Assembly (NCBI GenBank): GCA_949291445.1
Contig: CASEVT010000120.1
Coordinates: forward strand, 1-37,796
Length of the DNA stretch: 37,796 nucleotides
Direction of reading: 5' to 3'
Origin: an uncultured bacterium
GTDB lineage: Bacteria; Cyanobacteriota; Vampirovibrionia; Gastranaerophilales; Gastranaerophilaceae
A model generated the notes under the pieces. It was not told the DNA's origin. It did no database searches and was given only the letters and a program-made list of their open reading frames with translations. Positions 7,576-15,863 of this stretch are shown in pieces; the first letter of the stretch is position 1, and each line of letters opens with the position of its first letter. The translations under genes were made by a program, and so were the position numbers.

Positions 7576-8478
7576 TTACAATATATTTTCTAAAATTTCA
7601 CAAACTGCATCTGACTTATTCAATGTGTAGAAATGCAATCCCTTTACACCTGCATCGATCAATTGTCGGCACTGATATGAAGCAAAATCAATACCCAGTT
7701 TTCTGGTATAGTCCCTATCATCCTTGTGTTTTTCGAGCTTGTCTATAAAGACTTTGGGTATAGTTACTTTGCAAAGACTAGTCATTTTAAGCAGTTGATT
7801 GTAATTAGTAACAGGAAGAATACCGGGGATTATCGGCACATTAATCCCCTCATCCGCACAAACTTCAACGAAACTAAAATATTTGTTATTATCGAAAAAC
7901 AACTGTGTATAAATAACATCAGCACCCTTATCAACTTTATATTTAAGCCATTTTATATCATCTTCAAAAGAGCAAGACTCGTTGTGAGTTTCGGGATATC
8001 CGGCTACCGCAACCGACAAATCATGACCATCCTTAATAAATTCCACAAGTTCAGACGCATGCAAAAAGTCACGGCAAAATTCGCCGTCCGGAATATCTCC
8101 GCGCAATGCCAATATATTTTTTATCCCCAAACGCTCAATATTTGTCAGATAATCCTTTATATCCTTTTCAGAACAAGAAACACAGGTAAAATGCGGCATC
8201 GGATTAAGTTTCAATTCATCCTTAATCCGTTGAATAATATCAACAGACTGCTCACGATTACTGCCTCCTGCACCATAAGTTACCGAAACTAAAGATGGAT
8301 TGTATTTTTTTAATACAGTCAACTCTTGTATCAAATTGTTCAGCTTATCACCATTTTGGTCGTTTTTCGGCGGAAAGACCTCATATGAAATTATAGGTCG
8401 TCTTTGAGTAAAGAACATATTTTCTATATAATCTTCTTTTGAATATATATCATTTAGATTTTTAAGCTGTTCAACCAT
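7576..8478 (-). CDS. metF: Methylenetetrahydrofolate reductase
   Basis: Flavoprotein that makes 5-methyl-tetrahydrofolate for methionine synthesis. Motifs seen are SYEVFPPK with the catalytic Glu, VTYGAGGS, LALRGD and TQLFFDN. 300 residues is the usual length for the bacterial single-domain enzyme. The first 20 residues are extra to the family start. An internal ATG (8418) exists, but ATG 8478 overlaps the xerC stop by 8 nt, which favours coupled initiation there. No metH or other methionine gene is in the window, so linkage with the recombinase gene is positional. Confidence 0.93.
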   Translation of the reverse strand: MVEQLKNLNDIYSKEDYIENMFFTQRRPIISYEVFPPKNDQNGDKLNNLIQELTVLKKYNPSLVSVTYGAGGSNREQSVDIIQRIKDELKLNPMPHFTCVSCSEKDIKDYLTNIERLGIKNILALRGDIPDGEFCRDFLHASELVEFIKDGHDLSVAVAGYPETHNESCSFEDDIKWLKYKVDKGADVIYTQLFFDNNKYFSFVEVCADEGINVPIIPGILPVTNYNQLLKMTSLCKVTIPKVFIDKLEKHKDDRDYTRKLGIDFASYQCRQLIDAGVKGLHFYTLNKSDAVCEILENIL

Positions 8479-9337
8479 TTATCGAAAAATAAATCTCTTT
8501 CAGTCTTTTTTTGCTAACATGTGTATAAAGTTGAGTAGTAGAGACATCGCTATGCCCCAGCAACTCCTGTACAACCCTCAAATCAGCTCCGTTCTCCAAC
8601 ATGTGTGTTGCAAAGCTGTGTCTGAGGGTGTGCGGCGAAATATGCTTATTCAGCAACTCACCTTGTTTTCTTATGAAAACATAAATATCTTGTCTTGTCA
8701 CGAACAAACCATTTTCTTTTACTAAAAAGTGTTTCGTATCAAACTTGTACTTTTTCAGGATAAATTCACGCAATTTCATATAAGAAAGTATCGCCTTTTT
8801 CGCCTTATCACCGATAGGAATAATACGTTCTTTAGAGCCTTTTCCGAAACATCGGACATACTTTGCCTGAGTATCAATATTATTCAACTCGAGGTTAACA
8901 AGCTCAGAAACCCTTAACCCGGCGCCATATAGCAACTCAACGATAACAGCTCCTATCGTATCCAAATGATTTGAGAGAATTTTTTCAATCTCGGAAATCG
9001 AAACAACCTTGGGCAATCTTTTGCTCAACTTGGGCAATTCTATACTCAACGACGGATCCTGTTCGATAATTTCATTTGCTAACAACCACTTGAACCAGCC
9101 TCTGATTGCAGCAATTTTTCTTGTCACACTCGTCGCCGTGTATTTTTCATAATGCAGTTGTTTAATATAATAATTTATCTGAACTCTTCTTATTTCAGAC
9201 AATTCATCGACACCATCAGAATTCAAGAACTCACAAAAAGCCAGCAAATCCCTTCGATAAGCATCAATGGTATTCTGAGACAATCCCCGCTCAACTTTTA
9301 AAGACTCCAAATATTCAGATATATACTGGATGAACAT
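8471..9337 (-). CDS. xerC: Tyrosine recombinase of the XerC/XerD type
   Basis: Site-specific recombinase, probably for resolving chromosome dimers at dif. It has an N-terminal SAM-like core-binding domain (1-85) and a C-terminal catalytic domain with the full set R142, K166, H236, R239, H262 and nucleophile Y271. 288 residues is standard for XerC/D and shorter than most phage integrases. No attachment site, excisionase or mobile genes lie near it, which supports a housekeeping role. The alternatives are XerD or a lone Xer acting with itself. Weak ribosome site at ATG 9337; the 3' end overlaps metF. Confidence 0.88.
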   Translation of the reverse strand: MFIQYISEYLESLKVERGLSQNTIDAYRRDLLAFCEFLNSDGVDELSEIRRVQINYYIKQLHYEKYTATSVTRKIAAIRGWFKWLLANEIIEQDPSLSIELPKLSKRLPKVVSISEIEKILSNHLDTIGAVIVELLYGAGLRVSELVNLELNNIDTQAKYVRCFGKGSKERIIPIGDKAKKAILSYMKLREFILKKYKFDTKHFLVKENGLFVTRQDIYVFIRKQGELLNKHISPHTLRHSFATHMLENGADLRVVQELLGHSDVSTTQLYTHVSKKRLKEIYFSING

Positions 9338-9383
9338 ACTTACATTTTACATAAAATTTGATTATTTTAATCGACTTTTGGTA

Positions 9384-10661
9384 CTAATTTACCAGATTGA
9401 GCCTATTATTTTTGGCAAGCTCATATTTTGTTTTCAACATTCCCTTCATAACAGCCTTAGCCTTATCCAGCTGGGGATCCTTATTATTCAAATAATCACT
9501 TTCGGTAAACTCAACCTCATAATCCGGTTCTATACCCTTTTTATTAATATCATACCCCTTGGGTGTGAGATATTTTGCAATAGTAAGATTCATACCTGTT
9601 TCATTAGGCAACGGATATATTTTTTGAATCATCCCCTTACCATAAGTTCTTTTGCCAATTAGAATTGCCTTTTTGTTATCCTTCAAAGCACCGCTCAAAA
9701 TTTCAGAAGCACTGGCACTCGCTTCATCAATAAGTATAACCAACGGTTTATTTATTGCATAGGGTTTGACCTGTGCGTCAATCACAGACTGCTGATGGTT
9801 TCGATCCACAATGCTTACAATATGTCCTGAGGGCAAAAACATATCGGCAATAAATACCGCATTCGGCATAAGCCCACCTGCATTGCCTCTTAAATCAATA
9901 ATTAATCCCGGACATTTCTCCGTCTTATTAAGTGCCGCAATAAACTCTGATGTCAAATCCGAACTTATAAAACTTGATATTTGTATATACCCGATCTTGT
10001 CCTCGATAATCGATGTTTTTATGTTTTTAATTTGAATTTCTTCTCTCAATATATTTTTTGTCAGCTTATGATTTTCTCTCATCAACTCCAAACTAACACT
10101 CTCACCTTCTTTACCCCTAATTAAAGCAGCAACATCACTCACAGATTTTCCAGCAACATTTTTTCCGTCAACTTTCAATATTAAATCACCGGCCTTTATT
10201 CCTTCTTCAAAAGCAGGCGTATCTTCCACAACACTAACGATTAGAACTTTGCCGGATGTAGAAATTATGTTGACCCCAATCCCGACTATTTTGGCATCTA
10301 TATTGGTCGTCTGTTCCGAATATTCCTTCTTATCCAAAAATCTGGAATAAGGATCATCCAAACTTGCCAACATAGAGTTTATCGCAACAGACGCATCATC
10401 CGTCGTCATAATTTTGTCTACATACCTTCTGTTCCATCTCATCCAATCTTGCCCGTTCATCGTCGGGTCATAATATTTCGACTTTATTATCCGCCATGTC
10501 CTTAAAAATAAACGTCTGGGTTCCGTTGTCTGCCTATCAATCAACAAATCAGCGCTTAGATCTGCCTTTTTTGCATCAAATTTTGACTGTGCGTTTAGAT
10601 AATTGAATATGATAAAACCGGAAAGAAAAACAATTAATAAATAAGCTACTTTTTTATACAT
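9384..10661 (-). CDS. ctpA: Carboxyl-terminal processing peptidase (S41 family)
   Basis: Membrane-anchored periplasmic serine protease that trims or degrades proteins from their C-termini. A hydrophobic N-terminal anchor (5-23) is followed by a linker and a PDZ domain (about 120-195, with GIGVNI and AGDLILKVDG). The catalytic domain contains the Ser in EASASASEI (S317) and, 25 residues later, the Lys in TYGKG (K342). This spacing equals the Ser/Lys dyad of Prc. 425 residues is the usual CtpA length. It is 46 nt before xerC and 91 nt after the response regulator, all on the minus strand. No clear ribosome site is visible. Confidence 0.92.
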   Translation of the reverse strand: MYKKVAYLLIVFLSGFIIFNYLNAQSKFDAKKADLSADLLIDRQTTEPRRLFLRTWRIIKSKYYDPTMNGQDWMRWNRRYVDKIMTTDDASVAINSMLASLDDPYSRFLDKKEYSEQTTNIDAKIVGIGVNIISTSGKVLIVSVVEDTPAFEEGIKAGDLILKVDGKNVAGKSVSDVAALIRGKEGESVSLELMRENHKLTKNILREEIQIKNIKTSIIEDKIGYIQISSFISSDLTSEFIAALNKTEKCPGLIIDLRGNAGGLMPNAVFIADMFLPSGHIVSIVDRNHQQSVIDAQVKPYAINKPLVILIDEASASASEILSGALKDNKKAILIGKRTYGKGMIQKIYPLPNETGMNLTIAKYLTPKGYDINKKGIEPDYEVEFTESDYLNNKDPQLDKAKAVMKGMLKTKYELAKNNRLNLVN

Positions 10662-10752
10662 GCTAAAAATTCTGTATACCGTCTTGTAATTATATACTAA
10701 TTAAATACCTAAACATTTATAATAGCAAGCCATCTATAACTTACTGACTGAA

Positions 10753-11457
10753 TTATTTTCCGTAAGGCAGCAATCTGTAACCTCCGCCATAAATTGTATC
10801 TATATACTCTTTGCCATCAGAAATCTTTTTTATTTTCGAGCGCAAATGTCTAATATGTACACGTATCGTCTCAACATCATCACCGGGCGAATACCCCCAT
10901 ATCTCCTGCAAAAATTTTGCGGACGAAACCATGTTTTCGTGATTTTGAACTAACAAATTCAAAATGTCGTACTCTATCGGCGTAAGCTTCGCAATTTTAT
11001 CATTTATTTTAACAGAATACGTTTCCGGCAAAAGAGTTATATCTCCAACAGTCAACAGGTCTTTTTTTGTTAAAGATTCCGGCAAAGAATTTGTACGCTT
11101 CAAAAGTGCACGAACTCTTACCTTCAACTCTTCCATTTCAAACGGCTTGACCAGATAATCATCTACTCCTATGTCAAACCCCTTGACCTTATCTTCAAGC
11201 ATGTTCAAGGCTGTAAGCATTAAGATCGGAATATTTTTTGTCGATGAATATTCACGAATCCTTTTTGCTACTGTATAACCGTCTACATCCGGCATCATTA
11301 TGTCCAGTATTATTAAATCAGGTAGCTCCTGCTTCGCAAGAGCGTATCCTTGAATACCGTCTTGTGCACATAAAACCTCGTAACCGTTCAATTCAAGATT
11401 CACTTTCACAAGCTCGTTTATAGCTTCATCATCATCTATTACCAGTATCCTGTTCAT
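10753..11457 (-). CDS. OmpR-family response regulator, RpaA-like
   Basis: Two-component transcription factor. The receiver domain has the acidic pocket DDD near the N-terminus, the phospho-acceptor Asp in ILDIMMPDVDG and the conserved Lys in YLVKPF. The C-terminal winged helix ends in the DNA-recognition part ETIRVHIRHLRSKIKK and the wing GGGYRL. The phrases WGYSPGDDVETIRVHIRHLR and DKVKGFDIGVDDYLVKPF recall cyanobacterial RpaA from memory. ATG 11457 has AGGTG 6 nt upstream; an in-frame GTG at 11466 overlaps that site and is unlikely. No histidine kinase lies nearby, so it is an orphan regulator here. It is divergent from speD. Confidence 0.88.
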   Translation of the reverse strand: MNRILVIDDDEAINELVKVNLELNGYEVLCAQDGIQGYALAKQELPDLIILDIMMPDVDGYTVAKRIREYSSTKNIPILMLTALNMLEDKVKGFDIGVDDYLVKPFEMEELKVRVRALLKRTNSLPESLTKKDLLTVGDITLLPETYSVKINDKIAKLTPIEYDILNLLVQNHENMVSSAKFLQEIWGYSPGDDVETIRVHIRHLRSKIKKISDGKEYIDTIYGGGYRLLPYGK

Positions 11458-11699
11458 CAAATTCACCTGAAATTTTCTTTACTGCTTTTGTAGGTTGCAT
11501 ATTGCTTAAAAAAAGTTAACAATATAGTAACTTATAAAAAATCCTTTAGTACTTTATATATTATTATACATGAATTACGGAGGGATACAGATTATTTAGA
11601 AAATTTAAGACCTTTTAGCAAATATTATTTTTTTTAGATTTTTATAGTATTATGTTTTTGATTGTAAAAACTACACTGTTAGAAAAGGAGATAAACAAA

Positions 11700-12149
11700 T
11701 TGACAAACTCTATTGCGATTGAAAATGTTACACAAGCAACAACTCAACCTAAATTCTTAGGACAACACGTTTTAGCAGAATTTTTTGAATGTGACCCGAA
11801 CATTTTGAATAATGCAGAGAAAATTGAAAAATTGATGATAGATGCGGCACTTGAGTGCGGTGCAACAATAGTACAAAAATGTTTTCATATGTTTAGTCCG
11901 CACGGTGTAAGCGGTGTAGTAATCATTGCGGAGAGCCACCTCGCAATTCATACTTGGCCTGAACTTGGCTACGCTGCGGTTGATCTTTTCACTTGCGGTG
12001 AAAAATGTGATCCTAAAATCGCTTATGAGTTTTTGAAAAAAGCTTTTTACTCTAATAAAGCATCTTTCTCTGAACTTAAAAGAGGTAAACTGGATAATAT
12101 TACTTCAAAAGTTGCTGAAATACCTTTTGAAATAGCAAACCAGTTCTAA
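11700..12149 (+). CDS. speD: S-adenosylmethionine decarboxylase proenzyme
   Basis: Pyruvoyl enzyme that makes decarboxylated SAM, the aminopropyl donor for spermidine. The self-cleavage site lies in ESHLAIHTWPE, where the Ser becomes the pyruvoyl group. The downstream catalytic Cys is in DLFTCGEKC, and the N-terminal GQHVLAEFFECDP is typical of the family. The best start is TTG 11700: AAGGAG ends 9 nt before it, and it gives 149 residues. An ATG at 11652 would place the ribosome site inside the gene. No spermidine synthase gene is in the window. It is a single-gene transcript, closed by a strong terminator and facing mtnP-yggT. Confidence 0.92.
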   Translation: MTNSIAIENVTQATTQPKFLGQHVLAEFFECDPNILNNAEKIEKLMIDAALECGATIVQKCFHMFSPHGVSGVVIIAESHLAIHTWPELGYAAVDLFTCGEKCDPKIAYEFLKKAFYSNKASFSELKRGKLDNITSKVAEIPFEIANQF

Positions 12150-12181
12150 AAAATAATAAAATAACTAAATTTTAAGGTGAA

Positions 12182-12220
12182 AAAACAAAAAAGACTCAGT
12201 CAATGAGTCTTTTTTGTTTT
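12182..12220. terminator. Bidirectional terminator between speD and yggT
   Basis: A 17-bp perfect inverted repeat (GACTCA core flanked by A-rich and T-rich arms) with a 5-nt loop. It has T runs on both strands and lies between convergent genes. Confidence 0.9.
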
Positions 12221-12224
12221 AGTC

Positions 12225-12488
12225 CTAGAAACTTAATAACAAAGAAACAATCAATCGCTGAATCAAGGTAAACACAAAAAGTGCAATTATCGGCGAAAAA
12301 TCAATGCCTGAAACAGCAGGAATTATCCTTCTAAAAGGTTCAAGCACCCAATCAGAAACCATTGCCATTGTTTTAAAAGGCTCATTATACCAGTTTATTG
12401 ACGGTATCCAGGTCAAGAAAATTCTTGCAATGATAACCCAGAAATAAATATCAAAAATAAGATTTACAATACCTGCAATTTCTTCCAC
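12225..12488 (-). CDS. YggT family membrane protein
   Basis: 87 residues with two hydrophobic helices (about 5-25 and 64-85) around a short loop containing WIPSINWYNEPF and LEPFRRIIP. This is the hallmark of YggT (Ycf19 in plastids and Cyanobacteria). Members are linked to osmotic tolerance, cell division or photosystem assembly in different organisms; none of these can be chosen here. The start is GTG 12488 with GGAG 8 nt upstream, in the 13-nt gap after mtnP, so it is a second gene of the mtnP transcript. It ends at the bidirectional terminator. Confidence 0.9.
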   Translation of the reverse strand: MEEIAGIVNLIFDIYFWVIIARIFLTWIPSINWYNEPFKTMAMVSDWVLEPFRRIIPAVSGIDFSPIIALFVFTLIQRLIVSLLLSF

Positions 12489-12501
12489 TTAACTATCTCC
12501 G

Positions 12502-13305
12502 CTAAACTCGAGAACAAGAAAGAGTCTTTGCACAATCACACTCATTTCGTTCTTCGGGAAGTTTTTCTATCAATTTGAACAACAAGTTTTTCAACTTATG
12601 ATTATTTTCCTCAAAAACCTTCATAACAGCAGCATGCGAAACAGGTTCAACTTCTCCGACCAAACCTGCGTCATAATCTGTTATCAAAGAGATATTCAAC
12701 GGACACATATCCATTTCCTTAACCAGATAAGCTTCAGGGAACTGTGTCATATTAATTACTTCCCAACCTTGAGAAGTAAAGAACTTAGACTCAGCCTTAG
12801 AAGAGAATCTCGGTCCGTTTATGACAACAACCGTACCGGTAGAATGGATATTAATACCTAGTTCTTTGCCGGTTTCTATAGCCAATTTACGCATCTGAGG
12901 ACAATATGGTTCGGCAGCACTGACGTGTGTGACAATCGGACCATCAAAAAATGTAGACTTTCTGCCATCAGTCCAATCAACAAATTGATCACAAATAACG
13001 AAATCGCCGGGGGCAACATGTTTTTGCAAACTACCTGCAGCACATGGAGAAATGACCCTTTGCACACCAATTGATTTCATAGCCCAAACGTTAGCTCTAT
13101 AGTTAATCAAATGAGGAGGAATAGTATGATTTCTGTTGTGTCGAGGCATAAAAGCAACTTTATGCGTTCCGATTGTCCCGACAAATACACTGTCGGAAGG
13201 AGCGCCATACGGTGTTTCAACTCTTATTTCTTCTATATTGTCAAGAAACTTATAAAAGCCGGACCCCCCAAAAACTCCCACATCTGCAATATTTTTATTA
13301 TCCAC
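12502..13305 (-). CDS. mtnP: S-methyl-5'-thioadenosine phosphorylase
   Basis: Cleaves methylthioadenosine, the by-product of spermidine synthesis, to adenine and methylthioribose-1-phosphate. Motifs are GVFGGSGFY, the phosphate/ribose site RHNRNHTIPPHLINYRAN, INMTQFPEAYL and ITDYDAG. The two Asp residues in TDYD select a 6-amino purine and favour MTA phosphorylase over purine nucleoside phosphorylase. The start is GTG 13305: GGGGAG lies 6 nt upstream, giving 267 residues. A TTG at 13332 is also in frame but has no ribosome site. The C-terminal tail is Cys-rich (CDCAKTLSC). It faces speD, the gene whose pathway generates its substrate. Confidence 0.93.
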   Translation of the reverse strand: MDNKNIADVGVFGGSGFYKFLDNIEEIRVETPYGAPSDSVFVGTIGTHKVAFMPRHNRNHTIPPHLINYRANVWAMKSIGVQRVISPCAAGSLQKHVAPGDFVICDQFVDWTDGRKSTFFDGPIVTHVSAAEPYCPQMRKLAIETGKELGINIHSTGTVVVINGPRFSSKAESKFFTSQGWEVINMTQFPEAYLVKEMDMCPLNISLITDYDAGLVGEVEPVSHAAVMKVFEENNHKLKNLLFKLIEKLPEERNECDCAKTLSCSRV

Positions 13306-13350
13306 GATTTTCTCCCCATCTGTTATGTACAATAATAGAACTATTATACA

Positions 13351-13392
13351 TAAAAAACCAGCCCGATTATACTTAGTAAATCGGGCCGGTTA
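13351..13392 (-). terminator. Terminator of the pilin-like gene
   Basis: Read on the minus strand, ACCGGCCCGATT pairs with AATCGGGCTGGT (one G-U pair, about 10-nt loop) and is followed by TTTTTTA. It begins about 7 nt beyond the stop of the pilin-like gene and isolates it from mtnP. Confidence 0.88.
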
Positions 13393-13398
13393 AAAAAC

Positions 13399-13983
13399 TT
13401 AACGAATTTTTGTTTGAGAACTGAGGAACTCTTCCTCTTTTCCGCCGGTAGGTATACTCACCTTGCCGTCGTAATAAACTTCGATATTATATTCACCGTC
13501 ATCTTCATCACCATTTACATCAACAGTAATCTCTTTTGGGGCATTTTCGCTAATAGCACCCTCAAGCCCGTACCATATTACACCGTTTGATGTAACAAAG
13601 TTAGGATTGTTTCTCGAACTGTTACCGCAATTTACATCACCAATGATGTTAAGTTTTTCAGCGGCAAAAGCACAAAGCGCATTCGCTGCAGTGACAGAAA
13701 TTTCGGTACCCTGAACATCTACAACATATGCCGAAGAACCGTCAGGTGAAAGCGGGTCATGTCTAAAGTCCGCATTTTCTGTTGCTTCATATTCCTGATC
13801 ATACTTGTTAGGGTCGTTTATCGTATCTGCGACAACCTGTTCCAGAGCATGATATGCCTTAACAAACATAACTTTTTCTTTATTTGGTGTAACCCTGTTC
13901 AAAGTTCTTAGCAAGAGTGCAACTATAACCCCTATAATACATAGTGCAATCAGTGCCTCTGCAAGTGTAAATGCTCTTTTCAT
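13399..13983 (-). CDS. Type IV pilin-like protein with prepilin signal
   Basis: 194 residues starting with a class III signal peptide: MKRA then FTLAEALIALCIIGVIVALLL. The prepilin peptidase site would be A4/F5 with Glu at +5, unusual in having Ala rather than Gly at -1. A hydrophobic helix (about 5-27) is followed by a globular domain with two Cys (in ALCAF and VNCGN) that may form a disulfide and an acidic DVNGDEDDGEYN stretch. It resembles a minor pilin or pseudopilin; no assembly genes are in the window. It has its own strong sigma-70-type promoter and terminator, so it is a single-gene unit. GAGG lies before ATG 13983. Confidence 0.85.
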   Translation of the reverse strand: MKRAFTLAEALIALCIIGVIVALLLRTLNRVTPNKEKVMFVKAYHALEQVVADTINDPNKYDQEYEATENADFRHDPLSPDGSSAYVVDVQGTEISVTAANALCAFAAEKLNIIGDVNCGNSSRNNPNFVTSNGVIWYGLEGAISENAPKEITVDVNGDEDDGEYNIEVYYDGKVSIPTGGKEEEFLSSQTKIR

Positions 13984-14016
13984 ATAATAACCTCTTAATT
14001 AAATTCTACTTAGAAA

Positions 14017-14045
14017 ATTATATTTCATGACAATAAAAATTGCAA
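14017..14045 (-). promoter_or_regulatory. Sigma-70-type promoter of the pilin-like gene
   Basis: On the minus strand, TTGCAA (-35), a 17-nt spacer and a perfect TATAAT (-10) lie about 34 nt upstream of ATG 13983. The -10 is perfect, the -35 matches 4 of 6 positions and the spacing is optimal. Confidence 0.65.
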
Positions 14046-14064
14046 AATAAATACATCATCTGAT

Positions 14065-15654
14065 TCATGAAGCCTTAAAGTCTTTGCCGCCGACGATCCT
14101 CAACCGTCTGGTCGGGCCTTCTCCAACGCTTTCAGAGGACAAGTTGTGTTGTTCAACCAATTCATGCTGCAATTTTCTTATTTGTTGATTCTGAGGTGAC
14201 AGCTCTATGTCACAACCGTTTTCCAATACTTTTTTTATAGCTTCTTTTGTTTCATCAAGCGCTCTTTCCTCATCATCGACATAAACTTTATGCTCTCCAT
14301 CAGATGCTTCAATTCCCAAGGCTTCTTTAAGAACTTTTTGAACTTGAGAGGTAGAATTTGAACGAACATAATATATGGGAAGCCTATAATCGTTAGCAAT
14401 GCTCAATATTTTATTGCCACCTTTTGCAAAGTTTTTATGACAAATAATAATATCTGCATCATCAATATTTTTTGTTAATTCAGTATTCAAATTCAAGCGT
14501 TCAATAGCTTTTTCGACAATAGTTCTACTGACAGCATATATGTATATTTTCTTAAAATTTTTAACAGAATCAACATATTTTTGCCTAGAAAAGCTAAACT
14601 TCATACTTTCATTTGCATAATTGATTTTTTCATCAAGTTGATTGATTTTTTGCATAAGATTAGGTGAATCGGTAACAGATTGATCGACCTTTCTAATCTC
14701 AGGTTTAATCGGCCACCCGCGCAAAATACAATCAACAGCCTCAGCTGTATCAGGATAAACAGCTAAAGTGTTCCTGTCAATAATTTCGATAACGATATCA
14801 AACGTAGGTTGTTTTTCACGTTCCAAAACAGTTTTTTGACTGGCACGACGTTTTGCTTCATCATCACCAAGAGTAACTGACTGAATCCCTCCAACCAAAT
14901 CCGACAATACAGGATTCTTTATAAGATTTTCCAAAGAATTGCCGTGAGCTGTCGCTATGAGCATAACTCCGCGTTCTGCAATGGTTCTGGCAGCCTGTGC
15001 CTCTGCCTCGGTTCCAATTTCATCGACAACGATAACTTCCGGTGTATGATTTTCAACAGCTTCAATCATAATGTCTTTTTGAAATTCAGGTTGAGTAACC
15101 TGCATTCTTCTGGCATGTCCAATAGCAGGATGGGGTGTATCACCATCTCCGGCAATCTCGTTTGATGTATCAACAACAACAACACGTTTATGCAAATCAT
15201 CCGCAACAAGTCTGGAGATTTCTCTTAACTTTGTAGTTTTACCGACACCTGGCCTACCTAGAAACAGAATACTCTTATTTTGAACAACAAAATCTTTTAT
15301 ACAAGCAATAGTACCGGTAACGACCCTGCCTATTCTGCAAGTAAGTCCGACTATTTTGCCCTGCCTGTTTCTTATGGCACTAATTCTATGTAAGGTACCG
15401 GGGATACCTGAGCGGTTATCGCTTGTAAATTCCTGAACTCTGTCAGTAATATACTTTATATCGTCTTCTACAATATTATCTTCACCAAGATAATCTATAT
15501 TACCATCAGCATGCCTTATCTCCGGTTGTCGCCCCAAATCCAAGACCAACTCTATTACGTCAGACAAAGAATCCTTATCTAAATATTTCGTAATCCTTTG
15601 GGGTAGAATCTCAATTAACCTATCCAGGTCACTGTGAAATTGCACGTTACTCAT
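14065..15654 (-). CDS. AAA-type ATPase with R3H domain (Ycf45 type)
   Basis: 529-residue ATPase. Walker A is GRPGVGKT (133-140) and Walker B VIVVDEIG (207-214), in a PilT/SpoIIIAA-like core with a sensor region around IATAHG. A middle region of charged helices leads to a C-terminal R3H single-stranded nucleic-acid-binding domain (about 455-529, with LQHELVEQHNLSSESVG and RRLRIVG). This combination is the Ycf45 family of plastids and Cyanobacteria. Its function is not settled; an RNA- or DNA-linked role is suggested by R3H. It lies 81 nt upstream of the pilin-like gene on the same strand, but the pilin gene has its own promoter. AAGGA precedes ATG 15654. Confidence 0.9.
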   Translation of the reverse strand: MSNVQFHSDLDRLIEILPQRITKYLDKDSLSDVIELVLDLGRQPEIRHADGNIDYLGEDNIVEDDIKYITDRVQEFTSDNRSGIPGTLHRISAIRNRQGKIVGLTCRIGRVVTGTIACIKDFVVQNKSILFLGRPGVGKTTKLREISRLVADDLHKRVVVVDTSNEIAGDGDTPHPAIGHARRMQVTQPEFQKDIMIEAVENHTPEVIVVDEIGTEAEAQAARTIAERGVMLIATAHGNSLENLIKNPVLSDLVGGIQSVTLGDDEAKRRASQKTVLEREKQPTFDIVIEIIDRNTLAVYPDTAEAVDCILRGWPIKPEIRKVDQSVTDSPNLMQKINQLDEKINYANESMKFSFSRQKYVDSVKNFKKIYIYAVSRTIVEKAIERLNLNTELTKNIDDADIIICHKNFAKGGNKILSIANDYRLPIYYVRSNSTSQVQKVLKEALGIEASDGEHKVYVDDEERALDETKEAIKKVLENGCDIELSPQNQQIRKLQHELVEQHNLSSESVGEGPTRRLRIVGGKDFKAS

Positions 15655-15727
15655 ATTTTCCTTTCAATCGGCTCAACACTAGGGTCTTGGCTTATGACTC
15701 TCCTTTTTCTTTGTACCTTACATTATC

Positions 15728-15736
15728 ATTATAACA
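15728..15736 (-). promoter_or_regulatory. Extended -10 promoter of the R3H ATPase gene
   Basis: On the minus strand the sequence TGTTATAAT gives a perfect TATAAT preceded by TGN (extended -10), about 74 nt upstream of ATG 15654. No good -35 is present at the right distance, as expected for extended -10 promoters. Confidence 0.45.
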
Positions 15737-15766
15737 TTTTTTAACTTTTAGGGCATCAATATAAAG

Positions 15767-15782
15767 TACTACTGATGTAGTA
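15767..15782. promoter_or_regulatory. Perfect short dyad, possible operator
   Basis: TACTAC-TGAT-GTAGTA is a perfect 6-bp dyad with a 4-nt centre. It sits between the divergent R3H ATPase promoter and the flagellar rod operon promoter. A regulator site is possible but no regulator is identified. Confidence 0.25.
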
Positions 15783-15863
15783 TATTTACATATCTTTATA
15801 AAAACAATCGCAAAAATTTACAAAGACAATCTCATACATATAGATGAAATTCAGATATAAAAC

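Noticed and set aside
7833-7841. GCCGATAA on the minus strand, within metF
   Set aside because: The position where a -35 should be reads GATGAGGG, not TAAAGTTT-like, and the site lies deep in a coding region.
7726-8292. 188-codon plus-strand open frame opposite metF
   Set aside because: It is in the antisense of a gene with full MetF motifs, has no ribosome site and no recognisable product.
8471-9337. Phage integrase or mobile element
   Set aside because: XerC/D size and context (metF, S41 protease) with no attachment site or phage gene nearby.
9841-9848. GCCGATAT on the minus strand, within the S41 peptidase gene
   Set aside because: The matching -35 position (GCCGAATG) lacks any resemblance to TAAAGTTT.
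12286-12294. GCCGATAA on the minus strand, in the yggT coding sequence
   Set aside because: No TAAA-like -35 at 11-nt spacing and no gene downstream to use it.
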